Of a stretch of DNA of 64,000 nt, positions 42,254 to 55,171 are shown piece after piece (position 1 is the stretch's first letter; each line of letters opens with the position of its first letter). Where the stretch lies: assembly GCA_026874595.1 (NCBI GenBank), contig CM049306.1:41290019-41354018 (forward strand), written 5' to 3'. The notes under the pieces were generated by a model. It did no database searches and was not told the DNA's origin. It worked only from the letters and a program-made list of their open reading frames with translations. This stretch comes from Sipunculus nudus. Taxonomy: Eukaryota > Annelida > Sipuncula > Golfingiida > Sipunculidae. A program made the position numbers and the translations under genes.

Positions 42254-43782
42254 TTTCACGGTCTCAAGCAGTTAAATAAAGGTCCTTAGGGATCGCAAAG
42301 AACCTTTAAAGTATTCCTGATCCTAACCCGGGTCACGAGGACACACAAAATTGGGAACCTGTAAAAATCCTGTAAATCAGACAAATGTTTTTTTGTTTAA
42401 TACTGCAAATTAATCCTGTGTGTCCCTTTCATAAATGGCAAATATGAGATTGCTAAAATCGGAAATTAATTTAGAGTATACTTTATTGAAATTTACCTAT
42501 ACCAATCGGGATAGGCGCTAGCATGGATATGAATGGAATAAAAGAAAAAAAAATGTGTGGCTTTATACAATGGATAAACAATGGATTCGGGTATTTTTAT
42601 TTCACCGCATTTTACATACATTAAAGAATTGGAATACCAATATAGTGTGTTCGGAGTTTCAGCTAAGAGTGTAATATGATATCACACTCGTTGGTTTCAG
42701 TTTAGTTCATTTAATGTTGTTAATATTTGTTTCTTGGTTTTATCATTGCCACGCTAAACAATGCAGCCCCTCATTCTGAGTTAAGCCAGACCGCCCTTTC
42801 AAAAAGCACTTATACCAGTCCGCAACGTATCTCTACCAAGAATTTGCTTTTAACAGAGGAATTTTTAAATTTATGAAATTATTTTTTTTTTCATTTTTTT
42901 TTAATTATGTGTAGTGCAAAGCACTGATAAGGTTATTTAAACAGTAAACCTGTTCCACTGCCTTTCCTCCTTTGAACTGACTTGACAGTTTACATGATGC
43001 TGATTGAATTTTTCCACAAACATGTGCATTATAAGCTGCGAATACACGACTCAGCAGTATTTATATTAGACTGGTAGGCCTACCAGGGTCATGAGATAGG
43101 TCATACAGGAAAATGCGCTGCAACGGCCGTCCATCCTATTGTATCGACATCGTGGTAATAAACCGGTTATCATTACATTAAGCTGTGAGTAATGACTTAG
43201 CAGAAACTCATAGTATACCAAAGTGTAAATCAATCTCTATTTAAACCAGTCTTTATCTCTGTTGCGTATGAGTTGGATATCATCCAGGAACAGGTGCGGA
43301 ACATGAAGGGTGTTATATCAATATGCTAAGCATACTATTTTGCTAGCATACAGTAGGTGTTATAAGTTACCAGGTATATTTAATGACCGTCCTGGTTTAT
43401 TAAATAACAGCATACCAGTAAGCCAGCACGCACTAATCAAAGATTACGAAAATATTTTTATCCTCACCAGCTTTACAGTGCAGTTTTCTTCAGTTCTTAG
43501 CTTGGCAAACGACATCTCAACATAAGGCAAAATGGCACTGGTGCATTACGCGGGTTGGGGTCAAATATGCCAGCTTATAACGGTTTATAATCGGTTTATA
43601 CATATATGTGAAGAGAAATAAGATATGCAGTGGCTTCAACAAGAACCTTGGCGCTGACGGTAAATTTGTCATCCTTACATTTTCATTAATGACATTAATA
43701 TAATTTTTGAGTAATTACACCACTTTATTTAAAGCTCAGAAATGCGCTTATTATAGGGTAGCATCTCTGGTATACACACTTT

Positions 43783-43866
43783 AAAAAAAAAGGTTCTTGT
43801 TGGTTCTTCTAAGAACCCCCATGGTTCTGTCTAGTACCATGGTTCAAGAAGGAACCACTTTTTCCA
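43783..43866. repeat. Foldback element with AAGAACC/GGTTCTT arms
   Basis: GGTTCTTG and CATGG on the left are mirrored by CCATGG, CAAGAAGGAACC on the right, between A and T runs. It can form an imperfect hairpin. Probably a small MITE; no flanking duplication is evident. Confidence 0.4.
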
Positions 43867-44434
43867 GTTAAAAGATTCTATCTGGCACTTATAGGTTCTT
43901 GCTCTCATCATAGCCTATGATAAGGTTCCAGATGAAACGCGTGTTGTCAGTGGCGTCATTTTATCTTCAAGAGTGCGTGGTGATTCACAGGCGTGAGAGG
44001 GAAGTCAAACTCTTTTGTATTAAACTTTTCATTGTCTGTGTAACACATTTCAAATATATTACAATTCAGTAAAGTTTAAAAAAAAAGTTTCTTTCCAATA
44101 TAGTAAAAAACTCAAAACCATGCAGATTTAGAAATATAATATTTCATAGTAGTCTCAGAAATTGAACCAAAGTTCAATCATTAATATATTTCATTTTCAG
44201 TATATAAATACTTTACTAAAATATCGGGAGGGGGGTTATTACATTGACGACAGCCCCCCCCCCCATCCCTTGCAAAAAACGGGCGGGGGTTTATACCTCC
44301 TATATTGACGCCCCTGCATGTTTGTGACCGGAAGTCCCGATAGACGCACATGCGTTCTTTAACTAGGTCAACGGTTCAATAGTTGGGTGTTTTGATCTAC
44401 CCTAGATATCAGAAGTGGAAATAATGTGAGGTAA

Positions 44435-44437
<3 letters not shown>

Positions 44438-44481
<44 letters not shown>
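44438..44481. repeat. (AT)n microsatellite
   Basis: Pure AT run. Confidence 0.95.
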
Positions 44482-44483
<2 letters not shown>

Positions 44484-45012
44484 CATGTGATAAATGTCGA
44501 GGTCATCTGTCTATAGATTAACAGACTGGAGACTTAATTTACCTAATTAGTCTCTGTCCGAAAAGAATTTTCATTCACTTCATCGAACGTTGATTAAGGC
44601 CGGTGATAAACACGTTAATGGCAGTATTGCGTGCATGAAATCGTAGCATGCAGTCGTGTGTTTTACAAGTTCGTAGTTATACCAGTCATATAGAACTGGA
44701 AAGAGTTCCTGCGTTGTAAAAGAAAAATGACCGCTTTTAAACAGCACTCACCAAAAAAAATTATAATAAGGATTCAGTGATTGAAACAAAATAAGCCACA
44801 GCACAATACATTGAATATAAATTCATAACCTCCTGCATAGTGTTAAAATTATAACACTGTCCTTAATATTTCTTGAAATTGTCTAAGAAATTATTTATCA
44901 TAGAAAGGGCGTAAACACATCTTATTGCCAAGCCTATTTTGAGCCCAGCCAATAAGTATGACAGACTGGAGGATTGATTTGAAAACTATTTAAACGGGGA
45001 TTCAGCAGATGG

Positions 45013-45870
45013 GCCTGAGGGAGAAAACAGAGTCTCTCAATGTTTGATCACGCTGGATTACACATTCACTCGAGGACGTCTCTAATCAACTTGGTATTAA
45101 ATTGACTTATTATATACACTAGACGCAAGTCACTCATCCATTCTTTTTCTTTTCAGTACCCAGATACATCTGTCTTGCCAGCATGCGTGCAAATGAAAAA
45201 GAAAAAGGAATCTTCATTTGACAAGGGACCGTGATCACAATATGGTAAGTTATTCAATAGTTATTCTTAATTATAGGAAGTGTATGAAGTACACATTTAA
45301 TTGTGTATCACAAAGCATGAAATCCAAGAATGCTTTGTCTGTATTTGCCACTTGATTATAAGTAGGAAACAAATATATTTTAAAGAATAAGATAAGATTA
45401 CTTATTCTAGATATTAACATATCGTTGCAATCGAATACATATATATATACATTCAATTTATTATATTTTGATCGTGTTGTACATTTTGTATTGGGGTATT
45501 CAAAACAGTTAGTCATGAGGGAAAAAAGGGGTCTCTCAGTGTAGGTCACGCTTAATTACACATTCACAGAAGGTGTTCTCTAATTAACCTGGCGTTATAC
45601 TGACGCATCATTACCAAGTGTGGACTATACTGAATAATGTTATCCATCCATTCTTTCTCTTTATAGAAACAATGTATATATATGCATGACTAGCAAAAGT
45701 GCAAATATAAAAAGAAAAGTGATTTTCCCGTGAAAAGGGCCGGCGGATATAACACGGTAAATTATTCCAGAGTTATTTTCTAAATCTTAACAAGTGTTAA
45801 TAATGCACACCTAATTGTGTACCACAAAGCAAAAAGATATCCAAGATTGTTTTGTTTATATTAACCACCT
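45013..45870 (+). repeat. Tandem duplication of about 500 bp with exon-like cores
   Basis: 45013-45362 and 45511-45870 are diverged direct copies (shared GGTCTCTCA, AATTACACATTCAC, CATCCATTCTTT, TAATTGTGTA(T/C)CACAAAGCA). Each has on the plus strand a pyrimidine tract with an AG and, 88-90 bp later, a GTAA donor: 45157-45244 (acceptor TTTTCTTTTCAG, donor ATG|GTAAGT) and 45667-45756 (acceptor TCTCTTTATAG, donor CACG|GTAAAT). They may be exons of an unidentified plus-strand transcript. Neither encodes a recognisable protein. Confidence 0.4.
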
Positions 45871-47099
45871 GGTTATAAAGGAGGCGTTGAGTAATTAATG
45901 AATAGAAACGTAATAATTATTATAAGGTAAATAAGGTAAAATTACATGGTCTATATGCAGATGCATCGTTGTAAAACGTACACGCATATACAGTGTATTA
46001 TGTTTGCAATATGTTATGTATTAACTGTACGGTTCATGTGATTGCACATTTAATTTGCTAGAGAGAGTTCCTCTCTCTAAATGGGTGCAATTTGCGGGTT
46101 CACAGACCATTAATTTCTCAAGCCGCTTTATGAAAAACCTGGGCGTGCACTTCTGCTGTTACACGGTTTGCAAACTCTCCACACAATACGCATATAACAC
46201 CTGTAGATAGCAAACTACTTACGTGCACGTCGGTATGATTATATATATTTTATTTATGTTTCTCATCTCATATTTTCCAGATCGATTCTCCGCACCATTC
46301 CTTACCCATCACGCAATCAAAGAACATGTCGACACGGAATCAATGATGATTTCGACTGTCGCGAAAGTTAGGAGTTTATCGCACAGCAAACAGCGCATGG
46401 ATTATTCGCAGAAATATCGTATTGGATGGAACACTTGTATACATAGAAAAAATACATATACCAAAGGACCCGTGTACGTTTCACTGAGGCGTATTAGCTG
46501 TACAAAGAGTGCAAACAACGTACAACTTGCATTACCTGCTGTTTGTCGATCGTATGGTGCCACCACTTGATATATTTTGTTCTGTAAAACAAGTATTAAA
46601 TTTATGATACAGATATACTACACAAGAGGATCTGGAATCACAACAGATGTACTTAAGAACACGCAAACAATTAATCAAAAATGTATTCTTGATGTACACG
46701 AGCTATACAAGCTATCAAGACCTTAACGAACAGCACACCCCGGGACCCCTGGATGTTCATTCTTGTGCCATGTTTGTGTGTGAGGATGGGAGAGAACTGT
46801 GTGATGTGTTTATTAACTCTACATATCAGATTCCAAAATATTTTATATAGGTGCATACAATTTTGATTACTTTTAGGCTGTTTTACATTATAAACAAGTT
46901 GACTTTACAACTAAATAAAACGATGTATTTCCTTAAAAAAAAAGGTTTCCATTTCGTCTGGAAAGATTTATCATATTTACAGGATGTAAGTAATTTAGAA
47001 ATAAGATTTTTTGCCGTGTTCCTTGCACTTGCCCTTTTTCTTTGTGAAATACTTTTTTTTCATTTTATCAATCAAACTGTTTCCCTTCAATATGGTGCC
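45871..47099. other. Unassigned DNA left of copy B
   Basis: A good acceptor-like site (TCATATTTTCCAG, ending at 46280) opens a frame of about 97 codons to 46570 on the plus strand, without family similarity that I recognise. The rest shows nothing. The frame could be a terminal exon of the same hypothetical transcript as 45157-45244, but the phases do not give a convincing product. Confidence 0.35.
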
Positions 47100-47545
47100 A
47101 CAGATGTCTGTTACATGTGTTGTTGACACTTGGTTCGTGGGGCGTACGCATAGCTTGTTGCCATGGCAGCATCGCCTGGCCGGGTGCTGGCCCACGTGTG
47201 AACCCTGGCGTGTACAGACACATCGCTCGTCTGGGATTTTCTGGGCTCTACGCGCGCAATAAACGCGTGTCTTGTTTTGTTCTTTGGGCGCGTGTGTATT
47301 ATGCATTGTTGGGTTATTTGGATTGTTCGTGAAATAGAAGTTTCTAGGCTTTGGAATGAGAAGCTATAAATTAGAGGTTGTATTTAGAGCCAAGGGATGA
47401 GAGAGAAAAATTATTCTAGCGGAAACAGAAGGGTGTGAGTCAATTTGTGGACCTTTCCGATAATTGCAACTGTTATAGATCTTCTTCGAAATTTGTAACG
47501 TATTTTATATAGTCTTCAGTTTGCCTTTGGGACTACTACCAGAAA
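47100..47545 (+). repeat. Diverged solo LTR fragment, gypsy family
   Basis: In the plus direction it matches the U3 half of the LTR at 3780-4611 read on the minus strand. Shared blocks: CATGTGTTGTTG, CGCCTGGCCGG, GATTGTTCGNGAAATAGAAG, ATGAGAAG, CAGCGGAnACAGAAG-like and AGTCTTCAGTTT. Identity is clearly lower than between the two LTRs of the 3780-9656 element, so it is an older copy. It stops at the left boundary of duplication copy B. Confidence 0.6.
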
Positions 47546-47654
47546 ATTCTATTGTTGTTTTTAACGCTTTGAGACACTGAAGGTTGCGACAAAGAACATC
47601 AAATAATCATGATATTCAAATATTCAAATAATCAGAAATATTCCAGTACTCAGA

Positions 47655-48003
47655 ACGGCTTCTGTTTCTCAGGGATAGAGTGCAGGACTCGTAGCCGTTA
47701 GATCGTGAGTTCGAATCTCAGCCGAGGTGGTGAGATGTTTACCCAGGGTGGGTGCTCTGCAGGCTTAATTGGGAGACTGTGCCAAACAGTCATGTTTCAC
47801 TTACAAAAGAGTGCGCCTTTCGGGGGTTCCTAGGTGTAATGACCCAGCAATAGGGATGACACATACCCAGGACCCGCAGGAGTGGTACACCGACCCTGGT
47901 TGACACCAGGATAACCGGGTATCAGCTCCTGTCACGAAGTCCGAAACCGAAATGGAACTCTACAGATGTACAATGTAACAATTAAAGTTAGCATTAAATA
48001 AAT
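47655..48003 (+). mobile_element. tRNA-derived SINE, copy B
   Basis: Duplicate of 10017-10379 with the same tRNA-like head (CTCAGGGATAGAGTGCAGGA, GAGTTCGAATCTC) and body. In this copy the anticodon-arm region is less disturbed than in A. Confidence 0.75.
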
Positions 48004-49572
48004 GGAGGCGGTTACCTCAAAATCAGAAAAAAATATATTTGCCTGTCCATGCCTGATAAACAAAAAGATAGAAGTAGTTTTTTTTTCTCATATATTTGCA
48101 AGTATAGTTGCAAGTATATCGCCAATGATGCTAGAATGTGATATGATTCAACATATACTTAAATATCAGAAAGGTCATGTCCCCTTTATGAGTGTGTTTT
48201 ATTTCATTTTTTATACTTCTCGCGTCGCTTATATGGAAAACAAGTGCGTGAACGGGTCACGACTCATATTCGTGTTCGCTTTTACTCTAGCGTGCAAGCT
48301 TATAGAACGTAGCATAAAGTAATATTCAGAGCGTCAACATATTATCTCCATGAAACTGAATAACTGAATAACTATAAACTGAAAGAAATCCATTCCTTTC
48401 TTCTCAGACATCAACGATTTTAATTAACCCTGTTAAAATGACCGAATAGACACATTACCAATCGCCAGTAATTGTCACCCCTGACTCGAATTAGGCTTAA
48501 CTCAATGCGAAAAAAGCAAATTCAAGAAATTTATGTCTTCCACTTCTGCCTTCTAATTTGGGATGGTTTTAAAGTCTGTGGTGACTAAGTGCAAATAGTT
48601 TTAACCATACTATGTATGTTTGATCCTTGAGATTCCATCAGGTTAGTTAAAATTCTCAACTCAAGGAATTACAAAGAAATTATGAAAAGTTTAAGAGGAC
48701 TAAATTGACAAATTCATGGTAGGAAACATCATTTGGATCAAAACTATCAAAACGGCACATATAAATATATGGCTGGGGTCAGAAATGACACCACTTGGTC
48801 GCTTGAGGGTTAACATGAGCCTAAACTTGTCTAAAGATAATGAAGTTTTTTTTAATCCATTCAGCTTGGGAGTTTTCCCACCCTCTGGTAAGCGTACTTC
48901 TCGCATTTACGTGTGTTCTTCGCTCAGACTTTTTGCGGTCGTGAGCACCCCCCCCCCCCCCCCCCCTTTGCTAAAGAGGACCTATGAACTTGTTTATCAA
49001 CAACATGTTTGTAAACAAAGCAATGTTAACAAACGAAAAAAAAATTAAACCTAAGGTGGTAGATATATACAGAGGTAGAAGGGTCGCTTGTTTCAAAACG
49101 AGTTTTGCAAAGCTCTGGCTTATCTGACTTGCTGCTAGATGCCCTTGTTGAAATTGTTTTGATTATGTGGGCGGGCGCCGGGCCCCAACGTATTATAAAC
49201 ACGTTGAAATGAACAAAATAAGCAGCCTGTGTGCGATGATATCCACATTATCTGGCCTATTTATTATAAAAGCTCCAAGGGATTACCTTAAGTTTATACA
49301 TGTCAGAAAGGTGATTACACCCTTTAAAACAAATATCTATTTCCAACAACGAAAAAAAAGGTGGTGCTGGAAATTAAGCAACTGCGGTATTACTGTTAAT
49401 GAACATATGTACTCGTAATTTCAGACAACCTCATTTTCTCCGATACAATTTTATTTTACTATAACGAGTCCGCTTATAATAAAATCACGACGTATAATGT
49501 GGCCATATAAACATATATCATACAAAGACTCCGCAGATTTTTATTCCGGAGACTTACTTCACCAAACGTTGG
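48004..49572. other. Non-genic DNA, partner of 10430-11980
   Basis: Collinear with copy A. It includes a poly-C run at about 48949-48966. No frame is conserved between copies. Confidence 0.55.
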
Positions 49573-51185
49573 ATTTACCGACAATTTCCAAGAAGATATG
49601 TTCAGATGACATTCGCCAACAAGACATTACCCACAAGTAAATGTCTCACAATATTAATCAGAAAAAAAGAAAACTGGTCACACCTCTGATATTACTGATA
49701 TTAGCCCCATTTAGACTAGAAAATTGAATGGCGAGCTAGACCTGTCCAAATAAATGTGGAGTGGGCCATATTTTATCTTGCATTCACACTGTGCCGGGCC
49801 AAATGACCATTTAGGACGAGCTACCCTGTTAAGTTAGGCCGTATAGCACTTAGCCCGGCCTATAAGCTGCTCTGCGTTTACACGAATAACGCGCTCCACT
49901 TCTGTTTTCACACGTACGAAGCACAAATGTAGGCTGCGCTGAACGCTGTCTGGCTCGCGCTAGAAAGTAGAAGCAGCTCAAACAGCCGGTCATTTTATAG
50001 CGCCCTTTCAGACCGAAAAATCTTCAAAATCTGGGGCGTATGGGGGACTTGGCGCGCGGTAAATAATGTAAAGCGCCCCCAGAAAATCGTGTGTAAATTT
50101 ACTAATGATCCAAGTGTAATATTTACGGACTGGGATACTTTGATTATTTTACTTTATTTTTTTTTGTATTAATTATAACAATGGAAAAGTTGATTTGTGG
50201 AACAGATCTAGAATATTTCCCCACTGTTGTGGAAATAATCTGAAAAAAGTTATTTGAGATGAGTTAATGTCACCAACCACGGACGGACGGAAAGATGGAC
50301 GGACGCTCACCATTTTTATGTCCCCCGCCGACGGCGCCTTCGGCAACGGCGGGGAAAAAAATGAGAGCTGATTGAGGGTACAACCATGCTTGGGTCTGTG
50401 CGCTGAATAGTGGTAAACTCTATACTCTTTTTTTCGGGGTCGGGGGGATTGAAGGGGGGGGGGGGGGGGGTAGCAGGTAAGGCACACATTTATAGCGTTT
50501 CTGATGTCAACGTTAGCCCGTTTTTACCCTTCATTTTTGTGGAGATTGTTCTGATAATTTAGTTCTGATAATTCTGTAAGCAATAGGTACCCTGACTGTT
50601 CCAGGTTAAAAAGCACTCGGTAATTTAAGACTGGTACACCCGGTTGCTAGGTTACTGGAATTAATATTCAGGAGTTCTCGCCATGTTGCTTGAGCGTCTG
50701 TGATTTTTTTTTTTATTCGGCCGAGGAGTTTCGAATGTTTTTGTTAGACTGTGTTCAAGTTAATCTTCCGTCTACGCGTGAATGCTTAACATGACAGTTT
50801 GATAAACTGTTAACCTATTTGCAGTATTGATACTTTAAATTTAAAGCATGATAATCCTGCTTGATTCTGCCAAACTGCAAATTTTCTGTTTTTGTCTGTT
50901 TCTCATTAGGAGTGTGACTGTTTTGTCAGCTAGAAGGCTGATCATGCTTCCATTTCCTCAGAAACCCTTCTTCTAGCCCTCATTCTTACATCTTGATTGC
51001 CTGAAATCAGTAAATATACGTCTGCGTTTTGTACAAATGGGAAATAAATACGGAAGTAAATTTACAAGTAACAGCACAGGTATTGAGTTTGTATAAATTC
51101 TGTGATCGTTAAATCAAGAACATTTTTATACATGTGTAATTTGACAGTATAGAAATTAAATAATAATGCCACGAAGTTTGACCAC
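49573..51185. other. 1.6-kb segment present only in copy B
   Basis: Copy A passes directly from TTCACCAAATGTTGG to CTTGATCCTTCGGAAAACGG; copy B has about 1.6 kb in between. The segment carries GGACGGACGG units and a CCCGCCGACGGCGCC / CGGCAACGGCGGGG inverted block (50320-50355), a poly-G run near 50455-50470 and no protein. It may be one or more insertions, or DNA lost from A. Clear terminal repeats were not found. Confidence 0.5.
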
Positions 51186-53586
51186 TTGGTCCTTCGGAAA
51201 ACGGACATTTGGTAACCGTAAAATAATGCAGTTATTGTTTTTCTTCCATTTTATTTAAATCGATAAATACAGACGTTGAGACATCTCGTTTAGGATACTG
51301 TATTATCATAAGTAAAAGACAAAGATGGGTTCAATTACTTTTTGCAAAAACAAAATTATTAATTGTGAAATATTGTTAATCATAAAATACATTTTGCTTT
51401 TATAACGCAGTTTACCTACACATTTGAAATATAGTTATGAGTTTAAAAATTAATCAGATCCTAATCTCATACCCTCGATTTTATTTAATATACCGCATAA
51501 ACATAGCTGAGACTTTACACATTAAAGTAAATAATTCACATACACCTGGTATTGTGACAGGTTCACCAGAGTCTCTGCTTAATAACTGGAACAGTTCAAG
51601 TCTGCATTACAAGAACATAGATTAATTTGTCACAAATTGCAGTTTACCCCGAGTATCTCTATATTTTTGTCATGAATATTTCATTGGGTTTTTAGTGTCC
51701 TAAATCCCCAATACACAGCAAATATGACTAATGAAGCTGATTTTCATTAACTGTTGAATTCATTGAAATTATACCACTGTATAATATAAGCGACGGCTAA
51801 CAGTAAGACGATTCATCCTTTTACCACTGTACCGCATGCATGCACCCAAAGGTTCAACACCTGTGACATAGGCCACGTTTGAGTGTGTATGTACTAACAA
51901 AATACAAGTGTCTTTTGAAATGAAATTTTAATAAACAATTTCGTCTTGATTAAGTTATGATAAAATTCCTGACTAATTGACAGATGGTTTATACCTAATC
52001 ATTAAGGCATTGAAATAATCGTAGGAACATGTATCGCATGAATGATGAATGGCTTTTGACTGTTTGATCACGGTTATATATATTTGATTGTAGAATCAGT
52101 TAACGTTCACATAACATTCTTCATGAAAGATGTTAGCAAGAATCTACCTTGTTTAACGGTTACGATTTGTTCCCTGTTAACAGACGAACTGCTTCATCTG
52201 AAGGTCTGAAAAACAGAGAAAAAATTCGTAAAAATGAGATCAAATACAGGTGGCGCCACCAGTCTTCAGAAAATTATAAAACACTCCATGATCAATATGT
52301 ATGGAAAAAAATCTTTGCTATCAATAAATTAGTTCTTCCGATATTTGAGCTTTTGTATCAAATTTTTAAATATTCCGGGGGGGGGGGGGGGTTCTTTCGA
52401 GTTCCGTAGCTCGGAGAATATAGGACTTTCAGTAAGCTGAGCCAAAAGCATCTTACCGCAGCTGCATGTCATTATGTCATTCCGTAAATGTATCCAAAGC
52501 ATTATGCTTGACTGCAACAAGATATACAATTGTCATATATTCACCAAAGCGACCCTGGATATTATACAAAGATATTATTAGAAGATCACTCTTGTACCTG
52601 CATGTCTCAATAAACTTAATATGAAAGTAACACAAACCTGCCCAAGATGAAACAACAAATTGAATAATCATCAAACGGCTGACGTGACGGAATCTGGCAA
52701 ACTGCGCAGTTCCCACCGTCATAAGCTCACCTTTGACCCACCTTTACATAACAGGTCTCATGTGGTCCCAGTCGGCCGCTAACGTGTGTCTGTATAATAG
52801 GTGAATCACACGCGGATCCGTGGATGGGGGGGGGGGGGGGCGGCGAGGGAGACCGGACCCGCCCTTTTTCATCCACCGCTACCTTTTTAAGGGTTACAGA
52901 CATAATTGTGCGGCCTTGACCTGGGGACCTTTTTTTTAGGTTTTCATTATTCCTTTGGGTTAGACCCTCTCTCCCTTTTCTTAAACCTGGATCATCCCCT
53001 GTGTCGACTGCACGCACTGACCGACCCTGCATGGGCGGATACAACATTGAGATACACACAGAAACAAATCGTGTGGAACGCTAAACACTAGCTCTGTGAT
53101 ATATATATATATTTATTTATAAATTTATTTATTTATTTATATGTAACGGTCCAAATCCGACGATGTGTTTAAGGATCGTCATAGTATGTGGAGAATATCG
53201 TCATTAATCATAACCATCCATTCCAAAAAGGTACACACAAGACGAGTTGCCTATAAAAAAAATTATTAAGCTCCTCGCCTGAATAATGAACAGATAGAGA
53301 GTGAAACACGTGTGGCGTTTCAAACGTCTGTCGTCTGAATGCATTATATCCCGATATGCACTGCTCTGAGAATGAAACACGCAATATCAATACAGAAATT
53401 ATAACTTGGTTAGCGTTTAAGACGTAATTTGTTTTGAAAAATATGAAGAAAAAAGAATGAAAAGCTGAATTTACGCAGGGCAATATGGAGTGCAAGGTAC
53501 TAATAAAGAAAGATATGAAAGTATCTCACCTGAATGATGAATGAGAGTGAAACACCTGTGGCGTTTCAAACGTCCGTCGGCAGAGT
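51186..53586. other. Non-genic DNA, partner of 11990-12985 and 15010-16680
   Basis: Collinear with copy A apart from the missing 12988-15008 block. Contains the second G/C-run element (52806-53006) and short TTTA microsatellite. No coding potential. Confidence 0.55.
52806..53006 (+). mobile_element. G/C-run short element, copy 2
   Basis: Duplicate of 15864-16085: ACGCGGATCCGTGGATGGGG, homopolymer G, GGGACC(T)nAGGTTTTC, ACCTGGATCATCCCCTG. Confidence 0.55.
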
Positions 53587-54925
53587 GACATAGACATAGA
53601 CATAGTTTATTTCTCGCACCTATTTACAGGTACACGAACACTCAGATACATGAACAGATGTGTGGTGGCAGTATACTCGGATTTAAATAAAAACTAACAA
53701 AATATGTCACTATTTTTGGGGACTATGAATTGTCAAATTGAACATTCAAAATTATTTCTAGAAATTTTCATCTACTAACCAACACAGTTAAGTTCTTTGT
53801 ATTAAATAACTCGTACATCTTAAGTTCGCCCAGTAACCGTAAGATTCTCCTTGGTATATACTTTAATCGCTCATTTGTAAATCATTGGCATACAAACATA
53901 TAATGAAATTCATCACCTTAATCATATGAGTAAAATTATGGACATGATCATTCTCTATAAGACAGCTTTTGGAATCGTCCTGACTGGCAGTTTATGATTA
54001 CCTGTTCTGAATTTTGACATGGACCTGCGAAATCTTGATGATAACAAGCTTAAATAAGGTTAACAAAATATTCTATCTTTACACAGAGAATAACTTCTGC
54101 TCACCGACATATTTGACCGGCTTTCGCACCAATTATGTAGATATTGCATGGTCTTGAAGCCTGAATTTGAAACTGTGATATAACCACTTCGGGTTGATAT
54201 CTTTCTGGTCTGTCCACAAATTTTGCATAGCATTTACAAAGAGTACATCCCTAACTGCCAATACTGCCGTTGATGTTATTATTTCAAAACTATTCAGATA
54301 GCGAAGACTCTGATATATAATAAAGGAAAATTTTGTACCTTTTCCATAGATCAAATTAGGACAGAATCTAAGCAACCTTACTTTAGCGTTTATATTTAGA
54401 GGGTACCTCCGAACTGCTCAACAAAAAAATTAGGCCCTACAGACGGCATTGAGTTGGACACGAATCGTAACATTTTCAAGAATTTCAAACGAATTCTGTC
54501 AATAATTTTAAAGTTTTCAACATCTAAACATCGCATCAATGTATGAGTGCAGGCGATACAGTGGTATCAAATAAATGCAATCTAACGTCTTATGGTTACT
54601 CTAACGCATTTGCGTCTCTCATCATGGCGTACATGACTGCGGTAGCCTTTTCAGAATCGAGTTTCATAGCTTTATAACGTCTGCCATTATAAATGATCAA
54701 ACACTGAGATACAAATACTCATGTACGACATCAAAATATTCTTATCCTATCTTGATCTGTGGTATCTTTCTAATTTTGCCTCTCGAAAATACGATATCTT
54801 CAGTTTTTTTTTTTTTTGTAAATTAGCAATTATATTATAATCTTTACAGTAAGAATATATGTCATTCCGGCTCACTATCTGCAATTATAACAGTGTCATC
54901 TGCGTACATTAACACTCTTATATCT

Positions 54926-55171
54926 CTAACGGTTGCTTACAGCATATATAGGGGATGTAGAGGTCATACCTTGAGCCATCATATCAATCAGCTTCCTCCT
55001 GTTATTATTTTTAAGTATAGATTTTTTTGGTCGGCCCCATAGGTCAAATAGGAAAGGTGACAAATTATTACCCTGTCTTACTCCACGTTCACTTGGAAAA
55101 ACGGAAGACCGATTGTCGTTCACACAAATACACACTGATGTGTTTAAATATAAATGGAAAAGTACTTTCAA
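54926..55171 (-). pseudogene. LINE reverse transcriptase fragment
   Basis: 81-codon open piece with VFPSERGVRQGNNLSPFLF, the RT block 2a/3 of non-LTR elements. The YADD motif follows about 20 bases below in another frame. It is a relic of copy B's LINE. Confidence 0.75.

Larger units (their letters stand above)
42254..45012. other. 5' flank of SLC23 gene A
   Basis: Promoter and 5' UTR of the gene should lie here but no TATA box or initiator can be assigned. The stretch contains a foldback at 43783-43866, G and C homopolymers at 44228-44290 and an AT tract at 44438-44481. Confidence 0.5.

Noticed and set aside
42254-42259. Upstream GTG start for SLC23
   Set aside because: The ATG at 42253 is two codons downstream and is the normal choice in animals.
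46223-46570. 115-residue secreted or membrane protein
   Set aside because: The hydrophobic start lies across an acceptor-like pyrimidine tract, no homology is recognised, and joining to 45157-45244 gives stops.
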